From: Pacificibacter marinus
GTDB lineage: Bacteria > Pseudomonadota > Alphaproteobacteria > Rhodobacterales > Rhodobacteraceae
Direction of reading: 5' to 3'
DNA: 64,000 nt
Assembly (NCBI RefSeq): GCF_018860665.1
Contig: NZ_JAHKPK010000028.1
Location: 1 to 64,000 of the forward strand
The notes below the pieces were generated by a model. That model was not told the DNA's origin, made no database searches, and saw only the letters and a list, made by a program, of their open reading frames with translations. Shown one piece after another: positions 1 through 7,998 of this stretch (position 1 is the stretch's first letter; each line of letters starts with the position of its first letter). The translations under genes were made by a program, and so were the position numbers.

Positions 1-1
1 G

Positions 2-151
2 TTTCCTTTTGTCATCACAGTCATCTGGGCGCTTTGCTCCCTTATTGTCATTTCTGCTGAGTACTATGTGGGTTCAAAGAAACTATGCTTGGCAGCATTT
101 ATTGCGTATCCAATTTGGTTGGCGATAGCGATTGCTACGGAAGTTACCTAG
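2..151 (+). CDS. C-terminal end of a small membrane protein (partial)
   Basis: A reading frame is open from the left edge to a TAG at 149-151 and gives the last 49 residues of a protein whose start is outside the window. It contains two hydrophobic stretches (VITVIWALCSLIVI and LAAFIAYPIWLAIAIA) separated by a short polar loop (EYYVGSKK), so the product is probably a small inner-membrane protein. It lies between the unseen left end of the prophage and the minus-strand repressor gene, where Mu-like phages often carry accessory genes. A host or phage origin cannot be decided from this fragment, and no family is recognised. Confidence 0.45.
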   Translation, partial: FPFVITVIWALCSLIVISAEYYVGSKKLCLAAFIAYPIWLAIAIATEVT

Positions 152-248
152 AGACACTTTGGGCTCAAAGTTGCCATTTTCTGCGCTGTGCGTCAACGGC
201 AGCTCTGGGCCGTTCGCGACACATTATAGATACCAATTTAGCCTCGAA

Positions 249-932
249 CTAATCCCTATTCGTATGCCCCCACCACATCACTTTACCGATGATGGAAAGC
301 GTTTTGGGGTTGGCGAATTCGGGTGTGTAGTCGGGGTTGTCGGAGAGCAGCAGGATTTGGTCTTCGCTTGGGCGTTCGATCCGTTTGACGCGGGCGTGGC
401 CGTCATCCAGCACGGCGTAGATCGCGCTGCGGCCTTTTTTGGAGCTGCTGGTTCGCACCGGCACGACTGTTTTCGATCTGTCGACGAGCACCATGTCACC
501 CGCCCAAATCGTTGGCTCCATGCTGTCACCTGAGACCCGCGCCAAGACGGCGCTTGCGGGGGCTGTGCCGATGCGGCGCAGCCAGTCGCGACGGAACGAT
601 AGGTAATCCACGACAGGCTCTGCACCATTCGCGGCCCCTGCCCCAGCGGCAAGGCTCGCCTCGTGTAGTGGAATGTTTGCGAATTCTTCAGGGTCAGCGG
701 CGGGCGGTTGAGAGACATCACCCGTTTCACGTGGCGGTCCAAAGTAAAATTCTAAATCCAATACGCCTGCAAGCTTCATCAATGCAGGCAAATTGTACCT
801 TTTTTCACCCTGCCTAGGCATTCGCAAGTTCTTAATCAAAGACGGATGTCCCACCGCAAGCTTTGAAGCTGCGGCATCAGAAAGTCCCTTGACTGCAAGA
901 GCTTTATCAATGGTTTCTAGAATCGGGTCCAT
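249..932 (-). CDS. Phage repressor, LexA/CI-like with S24 peptidase domain
   Basis: A 227-residue lysogeny repressor. The N-terminal part (about residues 5-60) is a helix-turn-helix of the XRE type. After a linker, the C-terminal half is an S24/LexA-type peptidase: GDSMEPT carries the presumed nucleophile Ser137 and ARVKRI the presumed Lys183. An Ala-Gly-rich stretch near residues 94-101 is a plausible self-cleavage site. This architecture means RecA-stimulated autocleavage and SOS induction, unlike the c repressor of Mu itself. The gene is divergent from the early operon. Its likely promoter (TTGTCG, 17 bp, TAATTG on the minus strand) overlaps the operator at 941-958 and places transcription start at or next to the ATG, so the message may be leaderless, as for lambda cI from PRM. 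Confidence 0.85.
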   Translation of the reverse strand: MDPILETIDKALAVKGLSDAAASKLAVGHPSLIKNLRMPRQGEKRYNLPALMKLAGVLDLEFYFGPPRETGDVSQPPAADPEEFANIPLHEASLAAGAGAANGAEPVVDYLSFRRDWLRRIGTAPASAVLARVSGDSMEPTIWAGDMVLVDRSKTVVPVRTSSSKKGRSAIYAVLDDGHARVKRIERPSEDQILLLSDNPDYTPEFANPKTLSIIGKVMWWGHTNRD

Positions 933-1019
933 TACTTCAATTAGCCTGTATTGGCTAATTCGACAATAGCTAGCCTGTACAGGCTTGACTGCATAAGCTA
1001 GTACAGGCTAACTTAAGTC
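933..1019. promoter_or_regulatory. Divergent early/repressor control region with three operators
   Basis: Three related 18-bp inverted repeats lie here. Site 1 at 941-958 (TTAGCCTGTATTGGCTAA) extends to perfect 7-bp arms at 940-959. Site 2 at 970-987 has the perfect core AGCCTGTACAGGCT at 972-985. Site 3 at 994-1011 is a diverged copy. Start-to-start spacing is 29 and 24 bp. Rightward promoter: TTGACT (985-990), 17 bp, CTAACT (1008-1013), overlapping sites 2 and 3. Leftward promoter: TTGTCG/TAATTG (complement of 961-966 and 938-943), overlapping site 1. Both -10 boxes end 6 bp from an ATG. In Mu the operators also act as the transposition enhancer; a similar role here is inferred. Confidence 0.7.
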
Positions 1020-1268
1020 ATGGATCAGAAAACAACACTCATAACCCTCGCCGAAACACTGGCTGTCCACCAAAGTGTGACCCACTTCGCAGTTTCGATG
1101 CGCGCCCTCGGTAAGGGCGATTTTTTCAAAAAATTAATGGATGGCGGCGATTGCAGGACGGCAACTGCCGCCAAGGTGCTGGCATTTTTTCACACCAACT
1201 GGCCCGCCGATCTCGAATGGCCCGCTGACATCCCCCGCCCCAAAACATCCAAAGAAGAGGCTGCGTGA
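1020..1268 (+). CDS. Small Cro/Ner-like DNA-binding protein (putative)
   Basis: An 82-residue protein, first gene of the rightward early operon and immediately next to the operators. A central helix-turn-helix-like segment (SMRALGKGDFFKKLMDGGDCRTATAAKVLAFF) is followed by a conserved-looking NWPADLEWP tail. This pattern is seen in small XRE-like proteins of alphaproteobacterial prophages. By position it is the counterpart of Mu Ner or lambda Cro and would down-regulate early and repressor promoters. No Shine-Dalgarno sequence is visible before the ATG, and the -10 box is only 6 bp away, so translation may be leaderless. The DNA-binding role is inferred from position and motif shape. Confidence 0.6.
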   Translation: MDQKTTLITLAETLAVHQSVTHFAVSMRALGKGDFFKKLMDGGDCRTATAAKVLAFFHTNWPADLEWPADIPRPKTSKEEAA

Positions 1269-1450
1269 TGTATTTTGCACGGTCCTCACTCCCCAAAACC
1301 AACCTCCGCTCAACTTGGAATAGGCTCAAAGCGCTCAATGCCCGCATTGAAAACAGCTTTGTCGGCGACCTACTCGGCTGCCTGTGCCTGTTTGGACTTA
1401 TGGGTGCCGCAACGTGGCTTTTCCCCCTGATTAACGAGGTGTTTAAATGA
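1268..1450 (+). CDS. Small single-pass membrane protein
   Basis: A 60-residue protein whose ATG (1268-1270) overlaps the TGA of the preceding gene, so it is translationally coupled to it. Residues 1-32 are basic and polar (RSTWNRLKALNARIEN). One hydrophobic segment follows (LLGCLCLFGLMGAATWLF), then a short tail. It overlaps the next gene by four bases (ATGA at 1447-1450). The tight packing supports a real gene. No function is recognised. Confidence 0.5.
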   Translation: MYFARSSLPKTNLRSTWNRLKALNARIENSFVGDLLGCLCLFGLMGAATWLFPLINEVFK

Positions 1451-1764
1451 CCCTTCAAAACAGCAAATTTTCACATCGCTACACGGTGAAACAAATTCTC
1501 GGTGGCTATGTTGTCGTTGATCCCGACGGTGGCCATGCCAGCCGGTTGATCCGGTTTCGCGCCGAGGCAGATCAATTGCGCAACAAGCTGCAACGTGAGG
1601 ACGACAAAGTCGCCAAACGCGGCCCGCGTCCCTGCATGTCATGCTCTGAGGTTTTTGAATCGGAAGGCATCCACAACCGCCTTTGCCCGAACTGTCGCGG
1701 CCAACGTGACTATCTGGGCGATTTCGCAACCCCACATGCAACCCGCAGCGCACGGAGGGTCTGA
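1447..1764 (+). CDS. Small zinc-ribbon-like phage protein
   Basis: A 105-residue protein. The N-terminal half has a beta-rich motif (YTVKQILGGYVVVDPDGG) and a helical basic segment. The C-terminal half carries four cysteines in two pairs (CMSC and CPNC, about 20 residues apart) that look like a zinc-binding treble-clef or ribbon. Similar small Cys4 proteins are common in early regions of prophages, where they usually bind nucleic acid. It overlaps the preceding gene and is followed after 2 bp by the ParB-like gene. Function unknown. Confidence 0.55.
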   Translation: MTLQNSKFSHRYTVKQILGGYVVVDPDGGHASRLIRFRAEADQLRNKLQREDDKVAKRGPRPCMSCSEVFESEGIHNRLCPNCRGQRDYLGDFATPHATRSARRV

Positions 1765-1766
1765 CC

Positions 1767-2660
1767 ATGAGCAAAGCAACCCTAATGCAGATGGACCGCG
1801 TTGTGATCAGTGACGTCAAAACCGACAACCGCTTGCGCCCTATTGTTGAGGCTGGCGTGGACAGCCTGATCGCATCGATCAATGAGACGGGTGTGATGAA
1901 AGACGCCATTCATGTGCGCAAAAAGCACGATGGCACATTGCATTTGATTGCTGGCTGCCACCGGATAGAAGCTGCAAAACGTCTGGGCTGGGATGACATA
2001 GAAGCCAAAGTCTGGACCAATGTGACGGACGACTGGGCGCTGTTGATGGAGATCGACGACAACCTTGCGGGCGCTGAAATGAATGCGCTGGACACGGCGG
2101 TGTTTTTGGCGACCCGCAAGGCAGTCTATGAACGGTTACATCCTGAGACGAAAGCGGATGCTTTCAAGGGCAACCAACACACCGGAAAACTGGCGGCGGA
2201 CATCATGTCCTTCGCCACATCGACAGCAGAAAAATTCAATCTCACAGAACGCCATATCCGCCGCGTGATCGCAGCTGGATCGATACTTACCTCTGATGAC
2301 ATCACCCAACTGCGCGCTGCACCCAAGCAAGTGACGCTCAAAGACCTGACCGAGATTTCCAAGATCGGCGAGACTACAGAGCGCAGCGATGTTGTCACAC
2401 GGTTGGCTGCTGGCACCGCCAAATCCGCCACGGATGCGCGCAAACAGATCAACGCCAAGCCCGGCGATGCGCTGATCAGCGATGCGGACAAAAAACTGCG
2501 CGCCTTGCAAGACGCCTTTGCCCGCGCGCCGATGGCTGCCCGCCGCGCCTTTGTGGCGGATAACGCCGAAGTGCTGCGCGATCTGCTGGACGCGCTTGGT
2601 GATGAAGCCGCACCCGCCGCAGAAATCGTACCATTTATGAGAGCGGGGACATCCGCATGA
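1767..2660 (+). CDS. ParB/Spo0J-like nuclease-domain protein
   Basis: A 297-residue ParB-family protein. The N-terminal ParB-like CTPase/nuclease fold is visible as SLIASINETGVMKDAIHVRK, then LIAGCHRIEAAKRLGW (the family's G-x-x-R box), then a long EIDDNLAGAEMN helix. A central helix-turn-helix follows (FNLTERHIRRVIAAG). Genes of this family precede the transposase in siphovirus-type Mu-like phages of Rhodobacteraceae. A partition role is unlikely for an integrated transposable phage; DNA binding in transposition or early control is more plausible. The final ATGA at 2657-2660 overlaps the transposase start. Confidence 0.8.
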   Translation: MSKATLMQMDRVVISDVKTDNRLRPIVEAGVDSLIASINETGVMKDAIHVRKKHDGTLHLIAGCHRIEAAKRLGWDDIEAKVWTNVTDDWALLMEIDDNLAGAEMNALDTAVFLATRKAVYERLHPETKADAFKGNQHTGKLAADIMSFATSTAEKFNLTERHIRRVIAAGSILTSDDITQLRAAPKQVTLKDLTEISKIGETTERSDVVTRLAAGTAKSATDARKQINAKPGDALISDADKKLRALQDAFARAPMAARRAFVADNAEVLRDLLDALGDEAAPAAEIVPFMRAGTSA

Positions 2661-4777
2661 GCCGCGTTGAGCCATCCAAAATTTGGTGGTCTGCAGACGA
2701 GTTGGCAGCCTCCAAACTGCCGACCTTGCCCGGCACGCGCCAAGGCATCAATTTGCTGGCCGCCGCTTGGCGGGAACAGCCGGGTTGCGCGCAACGCAAA
2801 GCAGGACGCGGTGGCGGTTGGCAATATCACTGGTCGGTGCTGCCACTTGAGGCCCGCAAGGCGCTTTTGGCGCGCACAGAGACCGCACCAGATGCCAAAC
2901 CAGAGCGCGGTGCCGCATGGGCTGCCTTTGACGGCTTGCCCCAAAAAACCAAAGACGAGGCCAAGCGTCGGTTGCAGATCATTCAGCAGGTCGAAGAATT
3001 GGTATCCATCGGCACCACGCAGGTCGCCGCCGTTGATGCGATAGCTGCGCAGACGGCTAAGGCCTCGCCGCGCTCGATCTACAATTGGTTCAAAATGATT
3101 GAAGGTGTCGCAGATGAAGACCGCTTAGCCTATCTGGCACCGCGTCATCGGTTGGTTGCGCGCAAGGCAACATCAAGCACAGAAACCCGTCCTTTCATGG
3201 AGTTTTTAACCAGTCTTTATCTGCGCTTAGAGGCACCAACATTTAAAGATTGCTACCGTGATGCTGTGCGTGTGGCCAAATCCAAAGGCTGGACCACGGT
3301 CCATGAACGCACAGCGATCCGCCGGATTGAAAAAGACGTGCCTCGCGTCACTACCGTCTTTGCACGCGAAGGCCTGACAGGGCTGATGCGTTGCTTTCCC
3401 GCGCAAATTCGGGACCGTAGCAGCATGCACGCGCTGGAAGCGGTCAACGCCGATTGTCACAAGATCGACGTCTTTGTGGAATGGCCGGACGGGACGATAA
3501 ATCGCCCGCAAATCATTGCCTTTCAAGACCTCTATTCAAACAAAATGCTGTCTTGGCGCGTCGATCACGATCCCAACAAAGTCATGGTCATGGCCGCCTT
3601 TGGTGAGCTGATAGAAAACTGGGGCATTCCACGCCGCTGCCTGTTTGATAACGGGCGTGAATTTGCCAACAAATGGATGACAGGCGGCGCGAAACACCGC
3701 TTTCGCGGCAAAATTCGCGAAGACGACCCGCTTGGTGTTTTGCCTCTGCTTGGCATTGATGTCACTTTCGCGACGCCCGCCCACGGCCAAGCCAAACCAA
3801 TTGAGCGTGGGTTTCGCGACTTTGCCAGCTCTATCGCAAAAGACGTGCGGTTTGCAGGGGCATATGTTGGCAACAAACCAACAGCCAAGCCAGAAAACTA
3901 TGGGGATCGCGCCATTCCGGCTGAGACATTCTTGCAGGTTTTGGCTGAACGGGTTGAAGAACATAATGCCCGCGAAGGGCGCTTGTCGGCCACAGCTTTG
4001 GGACGGTCCTTTGATGACACGTTTGCCGAGAGCTATGCCCGCGCCCCCATTCAAAAGGCAACCGAAGAGCAGCGCCGCCTTTGGCTGATGTACCAGCACA
4101 ACGGCAAGCTCAACAAAGCCAATGGCGAGCTGAAATTCCAAGGCAACCACTATCACAGCGATTGGATGTCAGAGCACCCCAGTCGTCAGATCGTTGCACG
4201 CTTTGATGCAGATGATCTGCACAGTGGCGTCTACATTTACAGCCCTGAAGGCGAATATCTTGGCTTTGCTGAATGCCGCCAAAAGGTTGGTTTCTTTGAT
4301 CTTTCAGGTGCGCGCAAAACAGCGAAACGCAACTCACGCATCAAGAAAGCTGAGAAAGCACTGATCAAGGCACATGCCCCTATTTCAACGGACGACATGG
4401 GCGATGCACTGGATCAAGCCGCCCCAGCGCCGATGAAAACTGTCAGCGCCAAAGTGGTCAGCCCCATGTTTGGTAAACAGCCCGCCAAACTACAGCGCCC
4501 GCCCCGCAAGATTGATGTGACGAAAAACCCAGAGGTCGAGGCGGCTCGCGAGGCCATGATTTTAAACATGCCCGCGCGCACTGCCGCAAAAGATGCCCCA
4601 ATCGGCTCAACACCCGGTGATCGCTTTCGTCGCGCGCAAGAGATTTTGGAACGCTCCGAGGCAGGCAAGCCCATCGGCGAGGAGGAGGCGAAATGGCTCA
4701 ACGGATACAGGCAAAGCTCAGAATACAAAGGCCAGTTGCTGATGTTCAAAACACATGGAGCCAGCGGCATCAGGTAG
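2657..4777 (+). CDS. MuA-like DDE transposase
   Basis: A 706-residue transposase that carries out replicative and integrative transposition of the phage genome. The N-terminal part resembles the MuA winged-helix end-binding domain (WWSADELAASKLPTLPGTRQGI), followed by helix-turn-helix segments up to about residue 240. The RNase-H-like core has the catalytic triad D266 (NADCHKIDV), D331 (LFDNGREFANK) and E383 (QAKPIERGF), with spacing very close to Mu D269/D336/E392. The beta-barrel and a basic C-terminal tail follow; the tail should contact the MuB-like ATPase encoded next. Start overlaps the parB-like stop. All three acidic residues are present, so the protein looks active. Confidence 0.95.
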   Translation: MSRVEPSKIWWSADELAASKLPTLPGTRQGINLLAAAWREQPGCAQRKAGRGGGWQYHWSVLPLEARKALLARTETAPDAKPERGAAWAAFDGLPQKTKDEAKRRLQIIQQVEELVSIGTTQVAAVDAIAAQTAKASPRSIYNWFKMIEGVADEDRLAYLAPRHRLVARKATSSTETRPFMEFLTSLYLRLEAPTFKDCYRDAVRVAKSKGWTTVHERTAIRRIEKDVPRVTTVFAREGLTGLMRCFPAQIRDRSSMHALEAVNADCHKIDVFVEWPDGTINRPQIIAFQDLYSNKMLSWRVDHDPNKVMVMAAFGELIENWGIPRRCLFDNGREFANKWMTGGAKHRFRGKIREDDPLGVLPLLGIDVTFATPAHGQAKPIERGFRDFASSIAKDVRFAGAYVGNKPTAKPENYGDRAIPAETFLQVLAERVEEHNAREGRLSATALGRSFDDTFAESYARAPIQKATEEQRRLWLMYQHNGKLNKANGELKFQGNHYHSDWMSEHPSRQIVARFDADDLHSGVYIYSPEGEYLGFAECRQKVGFFDLSGARKTAKRNSRIKKAEKALIKAHAPISTDDMGDALDQAAPAPMKTVSAKVVSPMFGKQPAKLQRPPRKIDVTKNPEVEAAREAMILNMPARTAAKDAPIGSTPGDRFRRAQEILERSEAGKPIGEEEAKWLNGYRQSSEYKGQLLMFKTHGASGIR

Positions 4778-4817
4778 CCGCACTGAGATAACGATTTGAG
4801 ACCACAAGGAACATAAC

Positions 4818-5567
4818 ATGACACATGCATTGACCACCGGAAACAGCATCAAGCCCCTGCGCAATGTCGCGGCTTTGACCCTGCTGGCCACAGAGTTGAT
4901 TGACCGCACCTTTGGTTTGCCCGGCTTGGGTGTGTTTCACGGGCCATCAGGCTTGGGCAAGAGTTTTGCCAGCGCCTCTGTCTGCGCCAGCTTGGATGCC
5001 ATCCACATCTCAGTTGAATCCGACTGGACCGCCAGCATGCTGTATTTTGCAATCTTGGCCGAGCTGGGCGTGCGCGCCAAAGGTACCGTCGCCGAGAAAT
5101 CCTATCAGTGTAAACAGGAGCTGATGCGCGCCAACCGCCTGCTGATCTTGGATGAGGCCGATTACCTGATCAAAAAACGCGCCTCGCCAATGATTGAACG
5201 GGTGCGCGACATCCATGACAAGGCGGGCATTCCGATCATCTTGGTCGGCATGGAAGAGCTGCCGCAAAAACTGCGCCAATGGGAACAGGTCGACAACCGC
5301 ATTTATCGCTGGGTCGGCGCTGAGCGCGCTGACATGCAAGACGCCCAGATGCTGGCCGATCACTATGCCCCCAGCGTCGAGATCAGCGCAGATTTGCTCG
5401 ATCATATTCGCACCCGCAATGACGGTGTCGTGCGCAAAATGGCGATGGATTTCGCCTATGTCGCACAGCAAAGCCAGCTGATGAGCCTTGCCACCATGTC
5501 ACTCGATCAATGGGGCGGCGCGCCGTTTTTACGCAATGAAGCACCACGGTCTCGGAGGGTCGCATAA
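4818..5567 (+). CDS. MuB-like AAA+ ATPase, transposition target selector
   Basis: A 249-residue ATPase of the MuB/TniB/ExeA group. Walker A is GPSGLGKS at residues 42-49 and Walker B is LLILDEADYL near residue 110. A later helical part carries the expected sensor region (IILVGMEELPQKL). MuB proteins bind DNA as ATP-dependent filaments, deliver target DNA to the transposase and give target immunity. The Mu protein has an extra N-terminal HTH that is absent here, as in the shorter B3/D3112-type proteins. A GGA ribosome binding site (aaggaacataac) precedes the ATG, 40 bp after the transposase. Confidence 0.92.
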   Translation: MTHALTTGNSIKPLRNVAALTLLATELIDRTFGLPGLGVFHGPSGLGKSFASASVCASLDAIHISVESDWTASMLYFAILAELGVRAKGTVAEKSYQCKQELMRANRLLILDEADYLIKKRASPMIERVRDIHDKAGIPIILVGMEELPQKLRQWEQVDNRIYRWVGAERADMQDAQMLADHYAPSVEISADLLDHIRTRNDGVVRKMAMDFAYVAQQSQLMSLATMSLDQWGGAPFLRNEAPRSRRVA

Positions 5568-5569
5568 CC

Positions 5570-6124
5570 ATGTCACAGCCAAATTTCACACCCAAAGACG
5601 ACATCGAAAAATTGATGTGGGATTACATTGTCTCAAAGACGTCCGTGACACACGCAGACATCAAAGGCGCGGTCGATGTGACGGATTACAGGCGCACGAA
5701 CTTTGTCGCGAAACTCAAACGCCTCAAGGTTCTGCACAAATGCGGCAAGCAGGGCATTCATGATCTTTTCACAGTGCATGACACTGAGGCCCTGCGCAGA
5801 AATGACACCGAAAAGCGCCAATCCCCACAGGGCGGTATGTGGGCCAGCATGCGTGTCCTTAGAGATTTCACCCCCATTGAGGTTCACCGAGCCATCCTGC
5901 AGCGCCATCCAGACATCACAGAGAAGGTCGTGACACTTTACTGCCAGAAACTGTTGAAAGCAGAATACTTGCGTGTGGTTCAAACAGCCAAAATCGGCGT
6001 GAGACCTGCGCGCTACAAGCTGATCAATGACACTGGTCCACTGCCGCCTCAGGTGAAGCACAAACAAGTCATCATTGACGGCAACAACGGCACGGTTGCG
6101 CATGTCGACGGGGCGCAACTATGA
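5570..6124 (+). CDS. Winged-helix early protein, function unknown
   Basis: A 184-residue protein that appears to contain two winged-helix-like units. The first is around residues 8-70 (HADIKGAVDVTDYRRTNFV, then KLKRLKVLHKCG). The second is around residues 98-152 (FTPIEVHRAILQRHPDITE, then YCQKLLKAEYLRVV). This suggests a DNA-binding role. It starts 2 bp after the MuB-like gene and overlaps the next gene by four bases. Proteins at this place in Mu-like siphoviruses are mostly uncharacterised; a part in replication or early regulation is a guess. Confidence 0.6.
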   Translation: MSQPNFTPKDDIEKLMWDYIVSKTSVTHADIKGAVDVTDYRRTNFVAKLKRLKVLHKCGKQGIHDLFTVHDTEALRRNDTEKRQSPQGGMWASMRVLRDFTPIEVHRAILQRHPDITEKVVTLYCQKLLKAEYLRVVQTAKIGVRPARYKLINDTGPLPPQVKHKQVIIDGNNGTVAHVDGAQL

Positions 6125-6501
6125 GCACGCGCTTTAGAAAATCCGAAGACGCATGGTGCGGTGAGCTGCCAGATTGGATGGCGGCCTTGGTGGCGGCCTG
6201 TGATGCCACGTCTCAAAACAAGGTCGCCAAGCAAATGGGGTACAGCAGCGCTGTGATCAGCCTTGTGTTGAACAACACCTACACCGGCGACATGGACAAG
6301 ATTGAAAAGAACGTGCGTGATTTTTTCATGTCCGGTGTGAACTGCCCTGCCCTTGGCAAGATCACGGCAGACCAATGCCTTGCATGGCGCAACGCAGGCA
6401 AAGAACCCAACCCATCATCGCCGCATAAATCACGCATGTTTCGCGCCTGTCGCATATGTCCGCGCAGTCAAAAACACGGGCCAGAAGGTGTCAGCAAATG
6501 A
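6121..6501 (+). CDS. HTH-domain early protein
   Basis: A 126-residue protein with a clear XRE-like helix-turn-helix near residues 25-60 (SQNKVAKQMGYSSAVISLVL, then NNTYTGDMDKIEKNV). After this there is a Cys-containing C-terminal segment (NCPALGKITADQCLAW and FRACRICPRS). This HTH plus cysteine layout is typical of small transcription factors in transposable phages. It is translationally coupled both upstream (ATGA at 6121-6124) and downstream (ATGA at 6498-6501). Its target is unknown. Confidence 0.65.
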   Translation: MSTRFRKSEDAWCGELPDWMAALVAACDATSQNKVAKQMGYSSAVISLVLNNTYTGDMDKIEKNVRDFFMSGVNCPALGKITADQCLAWRNAGKEPNPSSPHKSRMFRACRICPRSQKHGPEGVSK

Positions 6502-6689
6502 GCCTGCACAGCCCAAACCGATTTACCGAAGACGAAATGCTGGACCTCGCAGCGAAAGCCGTCGGCAAGATCGACTCGCGCGGTCGCCGTGGATCCGAGC
6601 AGCTCACCTATGACGAAATCGAAGCCATGGCGCTGACACTTGTGTGCCTTGGCATGACCCCCATTCCCTATGCCGGAGAGACAAAATGA
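6498..6689 (+). CDS. Small conserved-looking early protein
   Basis: A 63-residue acidic protein, all helical in appearance (FTEDEMLDLAAKAVGKID and TYDEIEAMALTLVCLG). The ATG at 6498 was preferred over one 42 bp upstream because it gives the four-base ATGA overlap that is the rule in this operon. Its own TGA overlaps the DUF3164 start. No family recognised. Confidence 0.5.
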   Translation: MSLHSPNRFTEDEMLDLAAKAVGKIDSRGRRGSEQLTYDEIEAMALTLVCLGMTPIPYAGETK

Positions 6690-7342
6690 CACCGAACCCA
6701 ATCGACCATCAAAGCGTTTCAGACGGCATCACTGTCGTAAATGGTCAAGATTATATGGCCGATGCAAAGGGCAAGCTGGTCCCTGTTGCGCTGATCAAAC
6801 CTGAGACCAAACTAGAAGATCAAACCGTGCGCAAGATCATCGACTTCGCCAGTGCCTTGAGTGGTCAGGTGGCGCGGTTCAAAGGCCACACATTCGAAGA
6901 CCTTTCAACTCTCGAAGGCCTCTTGGCAGAAAAGTATGGCCGCACAAAAGGTGGCTCCAAAGGCAACAAAACCTTCATGTCCCATGACGGCTTGTTCAAG
7001 GTGCAAATCCAAGTCGCCGATCACATCGACTTCGGCCCGCAATTGCAGATTGCAAAAGAGCTGGTCGATGAATGCCTTAATGAATGGTCCGCTGACAGCC
7101 GTCCAGAAATCCAAGCGCTGGTGACGCGGGCCTTCAACACCGACAAAGCGGGGCAGATCAACCGCTCTGAGGTGTTCATGCTCTTGCGTTTGGACATCAC
7201 CGATGCGCGTTGGGAACAGGCCATGCAAGCTATTCGTGATGCGATGCGGGTGGTTGGCTCGACCACTTATGTGCGCTGCTATGAGCGTGACGCATTCGAC
7301 GGGCCATGGCGCGCCATCACTATTGATCTGGCGAAAGCGTAA
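6686..7342 (+). CDS. DUF3164 family phage protein
   Basis: A 218-residue protein recognisable as DUF3164, a family found almost only next to transposition genes of Mu-like phages. Typical segments are VRKIIDFASALSGQVARFKG, EKYGRTKGGSKGN and the C-terminal DAMRVVGSTTYVRCYER. The biochemical role is not established; the context (after MuA and MuB, before GemA) suggests DNA metabolism or accessory transposition work. The ATG at 6686 overlaps the preceding stop, and an in-frame ATG 42 bp upstream is less likely. Confidence 0.85.
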   Translation: MTPNPIDHQSVSDGITVVNGQDYMADAKGKLVPVALIKPETKLEDQTVRKIIDFASALSGQVARFKGHTFEDLSTLEGLLAEKYGRTKGGSKGNKTFMSHDGLFKVQIQVADHIDFGPQLQIAKELVDECLNEWSADSRPEIQALVTRAFNTDKAGQINRSEVFMLLRLDITDARWEQAMQAIRDAMRVVGSTTYVRCYERDAFDGPWRAITIDLAKA

Positions 7343-7346
7343 TCCA

Positions 7347-7565
7347 ATGGCGGACTGCAAACTCAAGCACTCCATGGCTATTACGATCCACGACCCTTGG
7401 GGTGAAGGTGGCGGTATTTTTGCAGATCAGGTCCACGAAGCAGGCCGACGCTCCCATTCGTCACTTTTGGGAGCTGATGGAAAGCCGCTCCCATATGCAA
7501 ACCGACCTATTGGCTTTGATCTGAGACCTAAAGCCGTGAAGGAAACCAATAATGGCAAACCGTAA
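7347..7565 (+). CDS. Small hypothetical early protein
   Basis: A 72-residue protein beginning MADCKLKHSMAITIHDPWGE. It overlaps the start of the GemA gene by 14 bp in another frame. A second ATG at 7374 is an alternative start. The DPWGEGGGIFADQ segment is compact and Gly-rich. The reading frame continues the tight spacing of the operon (4 bp after DUF3164), which is the main support. Function unknown. Confidence 0.4.
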   Translation: MADCKLKHSMAITIHDPWGEGGGIFADQVHEAGRRSHSSLLGADGKPLPYANRPIGFDLRPKAVKETNNGKP

Positions 7566-7998
7566 ACTCCAGCAAACCATCCATGTCGGCTGCCGAGAAC
7601 TTGGCATCGACAGCGACACGCGCCGTGATCTGCAACTTGTGGCAACCGGCAAGGCATCGATGTCTGACATGACAGACGCGGATCTGCAAAAGGTCGTGGA
7701 TGCCCTCAAAGAGCGCGGGTTTAAAACGGGGTTTAAAGGCAGCAAAAAAGGCAAATTTAAACCCGCCCCGCGCGCTGATTTGCGCCTGGTCCATGTGCTG
7801 TGGAAATTACTCGGCGACGCGGGCGTGTTGGACCGCCCTGATCGCGGCGGTTTGAATGCCTTTGTGCGCGCTCAATTTGGCGACAAATGGCAATCCGTGC
7901 CCATCGATATCGATGCGCTCACTGATGCAAGCCAGATCAATGCCGTGATCCGCGCGCTCAAATCCATGTGCAAGCGCCATGGGGTGCAAACGCAATGA
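7552..7998 (+). CDS. GemA-like regulatory protein (Mu gp16 family)
   Basis: A 148-residue protein of the DUF1018/GemA family: IHVGCRELGIDSDTRRDLQL at the N-terminus, an LVHVLWKLLGDAGVLDRP centre and a C-terminal INAVIRALKSMCKRHG helix. In Mu, GemA and Mor are encoded together; GemA modulates host gene expression and DNA supercoiling during the lytic cycle. The next gene here is Mor-like, giving the same order as Mu. A GGA ribosome binding site precedes the ATG, and the stop overlaps the next start. Confidence 0.85.
   Translation: MANRKLQQTIHVGCRELGIDSDTRRDLQLVATGKASMSDMTDADLQKVVDALKERGFKTGFKGSKKGKFKPAPRADLRLVHVLWKLLGDAGVLDRPDRGGLNAFVRAQFGDKWQSVPIDIDALTDASQINAVIRALKSMCKRHGVQTQ

Noticed and set aside
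1767-2660. Plasmid partition locus (ParB-like gene)
   Set aside because: There is no ParA partner or parS array, and the gene lies inside the transposition operon, so it is treated as a phage early protein.
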